Positions 58,901 through 64,000 of a stretch of 64,000 nt of DNA are shown here, piece by piece. The DNA is taken from contig VXAU01003159.1 in assembly GCA_013399695.1 (NCBI GenBank), positions 638,415 through 702,414 of the forward strand, given 5' to 3'. The stretch's first letter is position 1. Every line of letters starts with the position of its first letter. The DNA is from Formicarius rufipectus. Lineage: Eukaryota; Chordata; Aves; Passeriformes; Formicariidae. The translations under genes and the position numbers were made by a program. The notes under the pieces are model-generated. The model was not told the DNA's origin, made no database searches, and was given only the letters and a program-made list of their open reading frames with translations.

Positions 58901-61900
58901 CTCCCTAGAGGTGCCACCTGCCCTTCCCACCTGGCCAGGCCAGTGAATGTGCTGCCAGTCCACCACGGCCCCAGTGCCTGTCCAGGAGTGAAGCAGCCTT
59001 GCAAATCCTTCCCACAGCTGGGGAAACCTCCCTGCAGACTCAAATCCCCCTCTGAAAATTGTCACTTACCGGGATGCAGGCATTGGAGCGACATGTAGCA
59101 GTGCTGGGAACTTCCTCTTGGCTTTGCTGTGCATGGTTCAGCAGGTCTGGACGTTCATCCACTCACAAACCAGCAGGTCACTGTTTATACCCCTTTTCTC
59201 ACGTGCATACATTGCTGTACCTACTGACTCCTTCAGGGATGGCTAGAAACAAGTTGGAAAAGTAAACTTGCTTTTAGATCAAAAGAGGCAATACCTAAGT
59301 GTGTGTGTGTATATATATATATATGCATGCATTTATGCATGGGCATATCTACGCCTAGGAGGAAGGAGGGATTGGTTTATTTATTTCTATTTACTTTCTT
59401 ATGAACTAGTTTCTTCATATTTGCTCTATTTTTTATTCTCTTTTCATTCCTAGAAAAGTTATGGCAGATGAAACCTCTTAGAATTGTAGCTTGATGGTTT
59501 GAAAATCTAGGCTGCAATTTTTTCCCCCCCCTTTGTACTCCAGATTGAAAGATGTGATGTATGAAAACTCCAGTTCAACAGAGCATAGAGATTAAATCAG
59601 TTTGTGTAGGTAAGGTTTTGGCAGAGAAGCAGACACTTCTTCCTAACCAGTACCAAGAATTCAGAGAATGGGGTAGGCTTTAATGTAAGTTTATTTTTCT
59701 TGCAATGAATTTTAATGACAGTTTTCATGACTGCTTCTGTGATTCATAAGAGAAAATTAAAAACCTGCACCTTGAAACTCATACGACAAAGCTGCTAACA
59801 TCTCACAGCTCCTGGCATTATCTTGGAGAACCCTTCAGTCCTGTTTCTATGCCACATTGTTTTCCACACAAAAATGTATTTTAAATATAAAACACTGAAT
59901 GTTCATTCCTTCTTTATATCATTTTTATTCATTACCTGCTGGAGGCAAAGGGCACATTTTTATATAGAATCTTCATTGAATGTCTTATTTTGCAATTTTA
60001 CTCTACTGTACATATTTCCCAATAAATTATTTTCTTTCACATGCAGATATTCTCTTGGAAAAGTGAAGCAGTGCTGTTTCCTCTGCTCAGGTTTTTTTTT
60101 ACCATGAGCACAGCCAACTCGTCTGGCTTAGGTTTAGTTTGTCAGGCATATTTTGGGAACGGTTTGAGAATTAATTCTGTTTTAAAGACTATAATCACCT
60201 TTTTGGCTCTTGAAATGGGTTCAGGATTTTTGTGCAAGGCCAGCAATGAAACAGCTTTTGCACATGTCCAAGGCTTGTTCTAGTCAAGCAAAAAGACGGT
60301 GGAGATATGATCTGTCTCCTTCTTGCAATCCATATCCACAGAGCAGCTGATTCCCAAGTGGCTGCAGCTTGTCCCTGTCTGTGAGGATGGCACAGCCCTG
60401 CCCGCATGGTGTGGGCGCTTCCCAGGGCCACGTGCCTGACTCTGAATCGCTTCCAGGTGCCAGTAAAATGATTTGTGTTGGTTACCTATGCTCTCAGATG
60501 GTGCCAGGCTTCTCAGTGGTGAAGGCAAAAGTTGTGTTTGAAGGTCAGCGTGGCTTTGGGGACATCAGGGGGAACTGTGGATGAAAGAGGCAGTTTGGAA
60601 ATGTGACTTCATAGTGTCGGTGTCACCCAGGGGGGTGACGGCGGGTGCGTGCAGAGCAGGCTGTGACATCTGGGTGCCAAGACGTGATCTAGGGGAGGGG
60701 GGCGAGGATGTGTGAGGGGTGTCTCACTCCCCACACTGCTGGATGGATTTCTTCACAATTCCTTCTTGCCCTTCTGCTTCCTCCCTCAGGCATGGGTAGC
60801 TTTGTGCTGCAAACTGGCTTTGACTCTGGATACAATGCTGGGGTGTCACAAGTCTGGGATGCAAAATGGAAACTGGGGAGCAGCAGTCAGTGTATCACAA
60901 AGGGCCGGCTTCCTTGTTGGTGTGTGAGCATCACATGCTGGGGACAATCATCTCTTCTCTCCACCACTTATTTCCTGTTCAGGTCTGACACCCCTCCCAA
61001 CCCCCCTTCCCCTGTCAAACCTATTTTAATTTCTCATCCTTTTTCCTTTGCTCGAGTTGCCTCTCCTTGTCATTTTCTACTCTCCTCCCCCTCACCATTC
61101 CTTCCCCATTCCCAGAGCAATCCTGTCCCTCTAGTTGCCTATATCAGACATTCCTTTGCAGCTCTCTGGGAACACCATCAGCCAAGATGGCCTTCCTGGA
61201 GCAGATCCTGTGCTTGGGAATTAGGATCCCTTCTCAGTCTTTCTTGTTTGCACACTTTCCCAAGGCATGCCTCAGTGCCTCCACATCTTCTCTGCAGGGA
61301 CAAGCACACCAAGCATAGGGAGTCTGAATGACTTCCTCAGGAGATCTCCAGAGCCTTTGAGCCAGAAGGCCGCTGGGACTTATAAAAAGCCCTGAGTGCC
61401 TCCTGGGAGGCTGGAGGAGCAGCTCAGCATCACTCCAATCCCCATAATGGTATTTTGCTTTCTGGAAGCCTCCCAAGCAGCACAGCTGCCCATGTTCCCC
61501 ACACTGAGAGGCAGTTGTGCTCTATCCTGGGCATTGCCCCTCTGCTGCCACGTTGCATTTCTGCTGGGGAGACCCAGCTCTGAGACCCTTCGGGAGGAAA
61601 GGCACCACGTCACACTCTGCTCACAGCAGAATGCAGTCTCAGGAGGGTGCAGTTCATTAAAATTATTTAACAATCAAGTGGCTCCACATACTTCTTTATG
61701 CACTGATTGCAAAACAGATTTTAATTTGAGCCCAGGTTCCAGAGAGCTGCTGTCATGGGAAAACCATGGGAGACCATTGCCAAAGTAGAAGGGCTACCAT
61801 CTGAAACTATGGTCACTGAGTTTCCAGCTCCTAATACACCTACTTTGTCTTTTGCTGCTCTTCGCATAGCTCCAGCAGGAGAAACTGAGGTATCATTTTT

Positions 61901-62800
61901 ATTTGTCCAGGTTTTGAGTGGAAGGTATGACCAAGGTAGCATTTAATACATGCTAAAATTGATTGACCTGCCCATGAACATTCCTGGTCATAAATACCAA
62001 CCTGCATTCAAAATGTTTGGAGTGCAGTACACATATATTTTATTGACCCATTACTGCAATTTCTGTTACACCTTGTGTTGTAAACCTGCACACTTCCGTC
62101 TCTCTGTTTTGTTCTCTCACTCTTTCCTATTTTCTTGTCAACCAAAAATTCCATCTCAAAAAGGCTTCAGTCTTCCTTCTCCCAGTACCAGTGACTTTTC
62201 ACTTAAGTATCTGATATTTTGAGAATTACTACATCTAACAAAACACTCTTGCCTGAATCTCAGTACAACCCATAGCTTTGATCCTACAAAGATTTATGCT
62301 TGTGCATAATCTATGAAAAGTCAACTGCTTCAATGAAATGACCTCAGGTTAAGCACCTGTGCAACACTTCCAAGGAGTCCTGAATCCCTGGCAAGGCAGT
62401 GCTGCAGCCATCTCAGCTGGCTGGGCCTGGTCCCTGCTACACGGCCACACACCTTGGCCAACACCACCAGCAAGACAAGAGCCTGATGCTGAGATGAAGG
62501 TGTCTGAGGAACTGGAGCAATACACCTGCAGCTGCCTCAGCTGAAATTCTCTGAGATGGAAAGAGACTTCACTTCTGTTTCCACTCCTGGCTATGGAATC
62601 AGGATTCAGGCTCTACAGCTGAAGACAGTGCAGATTTGAGGGGCAATCAAGCTAAGCCCTGTGGTGCTTTTATCCCTACAAAGCAATGCATGGCTGTTGA
62701 GGATTTTTTTTTGTTAAAAAAAGTCATCTTACCAGTTCTGATCCAGCCTGTATCACACATCATCTTCTAGTATCAAATCACATTCATGGCTGAGGATGAC
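56000..62800. other. Intergenic region, distal part
   Basis: No gene recognised. It contains a T12 run near 56568, a (GT)(AT) microsatellite at 59299-59324 and a perfect 7-bp hairpin at 60622-60639. A 207-codon plus-strand frame at 60708-61331 is low in recognisable content and is treated as chance. Confidence 0.65.
59299..59324. repeat. (GT)6(AT)7 compound microsatellite
   Basis: Six GT then seven AT units without interruption, followed by GCATGCAT. Likely polymorphic. Confidence 0.95.
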
Positions 62801-62809
62801 TTTGCAGAC

Positions 62810-63360
62810 ACAAAAAAACTCTACGTACAAATACATAATCATATATAATCTTAAAGCCTTTATTTTAATGCAAAATAAAACAGGTAAAATTTATATAGCC
62901 ATATGTAACAAAAGATCAAAATCTTTGACGTGGTACTAGAAAAAACTTCTCAAATTACGTGTCAAATTTCTCCCCCAAAACAATCATACATGACTTTTAA
63001 ATCAGTTTCACTTAAACACACAGGTATTGTCAGGATCACAAGCACCTCCCTCTCCCTCACAATAACAGAATAGTGTCTTACAAAGCCTTCCCTTCTATAC
63101 ATAGTGAATAGCACTTCCCATTTTGCACATAAGGCTTAAGGACCCTGCAGAACAACTGCGACAAAGAGCACAGGTGTGGGGCCTTGTGGAAGTGCAAAGC
63201 AGCCCCTGCTCAGAGCAGACTGTCAGGATGTGGCCCTGGCAGAGCAGTCGGCAGGATTCACTCACAGCACTAACTCTCTGATAAACAAATCTGTAACGGC
63301 TGGGAGGAGGAGGTAGCACAAGTCATCTGTAAAAAAATTAGGCAGCATGTGAAGCTATTT
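62810..63360 (-). other. Putative 3' UTR end and polyadenylation site of a minus-strand gene, possibly PARD3B
   Basis: On the minus strand, AT-rich non-coding sequence leads to AATAAA at 62864-62859, with expected cleavage near 62830-62850. A U/GU-rich element follows (GTTTTTTTGTGTCTG on the minus strand, about 62805-62819): a textbook polyadenylation arrangement. By established tetrapod synteny PARD3B lies upstream of NRP2 in the same orientation, so its 3' end is expected on this strand and side. No PARD3B coding sequence is visible, so the identity is only an inference. The gap to the NRP2 start would be about 20 kb. Confidence 0.35.
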
Positions 63361-64000
63361 CTAGATCAGGAAGCTGGAGTGAATTGGAATTCAGGGCTGC
63401 ATGCACTTTTTCAAGGCAGGAGCCTTTTTTTTTTTTGATGCTTAGTTCCCCCTCTTTTTTTTTTTCCCCCAAAAAGGGCAATTGATATTTCTTTATGCAT
63501 TCAAGGGATGCCTAGAGACTTCTGCATGATAATATATCACAGTGGCAGTGTTGGCTTGCAGGCCAAGATCATGGCTCACTAGTGGGTGGTCACTCAGAAA
63601 ATCCACAGGCTCTTTTTCTATCTCTTAATCTTTCAACTGCTGGGCCTGGCTGGCCCCATGCCAGAAGCAGAAATGCAGGCTGCACGCCACCAACTCAGGA
63701 AATCAAAGCTTCCAGCCTCACGTGAGCGTGGGCCTCTCTCCCCCTTGTCTTGACTCCTGTTCACACGCACACTTACAGCGCGCTGCTCCCGTGGCAAACC
63801 CAGCTCTCCCTTCACACCCACTACGTCAGGAACTTTACTGCTGGACTGGCACATTTTGGATGAGGGAGTGTGAGGCAATTACGTGTCAAGAGCATTTCAG
63901 ACTCATAATTTTCCCAAACATATGGACATATGGGGAAAAGAACAACTTGTTACTTAACGGCTCTTTTGGATTTTGCAAGTGTGTATTTTCAACCGTCAGT
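63361..64000. other. Right edge of the window, no gene recognised
   Basis: Two T-rich runs (around 63425-63436 and 63454-63465) and otherwise ordinary sequence. If the polyadenylation call at 62.8 kb is right, this would be more 3' UTR or intron of the same minus-strand gene. An 81-codon minus frame at 63633-63878 has no recognisable content. Confidence 0.5.

Noticed and set aside
60708..61331. 207-codon plus-strand frame
   Set aside because: Low-complexity Ser/Pro/Leu stretches and no family resemblance; treated as chance.
63633..63878. 81-codon minus-strand frame as a PARD3B terminal exon
   Set aside because: No resemblance to PARD3B that I can recognise and no acceptor or frame support; only the 3' end signal is proposed.
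1..64000. CR1 LINE copies, endogenous retroviruses or DNA transposons
   Set aside because: No reverse-transcriptase, integrase or transposase motifs in any frame, no LTR pair and no CR1-type terminal octamer repeat was seen by eye; a RepeatMasker run could still find short fragments.
1..64000. CRISPR arrays, operons, ribosome binding sites, phage or plasmid features
   Set aside because: The window is spliced vertebrate sequence; none of these structures is present.

Overview
This is a 64 kb piece of vertebrate nuclear DNA, most likely from a bird. It holds the 5' half of one gene that can be recognised with confidence, neuropilin-2 (NRP2), on the minus strand. The evidence is seven exons with clean GT-AG borders and compatible phases. 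They join into one open frame of 382 codons that follows NRP2 with no insertion or deletion relative to the human numbering I know. NRP2 is a single-pass cell-surface co-receptor for class 3 semaphorins (with plexins) and for VEGF family ligands (with VEGF receptors). It acts in axon guidance, neural crest migration and lymphatic growth. The bird assignment is an inference from few interspersed repeats, compact introns, and scattered very old amniote-type repeat relics; no species-level call is possible.

Layout, read along the plus strand. 1-5474: part of intron 7. 5475-9220: exons 7, 6, 5 and 4 close together (start of the b1 discoidin domain, and CUB2). 9221-13393: intron 3. 13394-13575: exon 3 (second half of CUB1). 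13576-29883: the 16.3 kb intron 2. 29884-30061: exon 2 (first half of CUB1). 30062-41656: the 11.6 kb intron 1. 41657-41729: coding exon 1 (signal peptide). About 41080-42350: a strong CpG island with the promoter and 5' leader. About 42400-62800: some 20 kb without any recognisable gene, holding AT-rich possible regulatory islands, a 14-bp minisatellite and old repeat relics. About 62810-63360: a minus-strand stretch that looks like the 3' end of another transcript. Its position and orientation fit PARD3B, the gene upstream of NRP2 in other tetrapods, but no PARD3B protein can be read here.

Together the exons encode the signal peptide, CUB a1, CUB a2 and the first two thirds of discoidin domain b1. 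The b1 remainder, b2, MAM, transmembrane and cytoplasmic parts must lie to the left of position 1. No CRISPR, operon, tRNA, rRNA or complete transposon was found. I did not find an undescribed biological system. The most useful second-look items are a forkhead/homeodomain-like repeated motif in intron 2, a CpG-rich islet with a perfect hairpin in intron 7, an upstream ORF overlapping the NRP2 start, an antisense 310-codon ORF ending at a consensus splice donor, and the possible PARD3B polyadenylation site.
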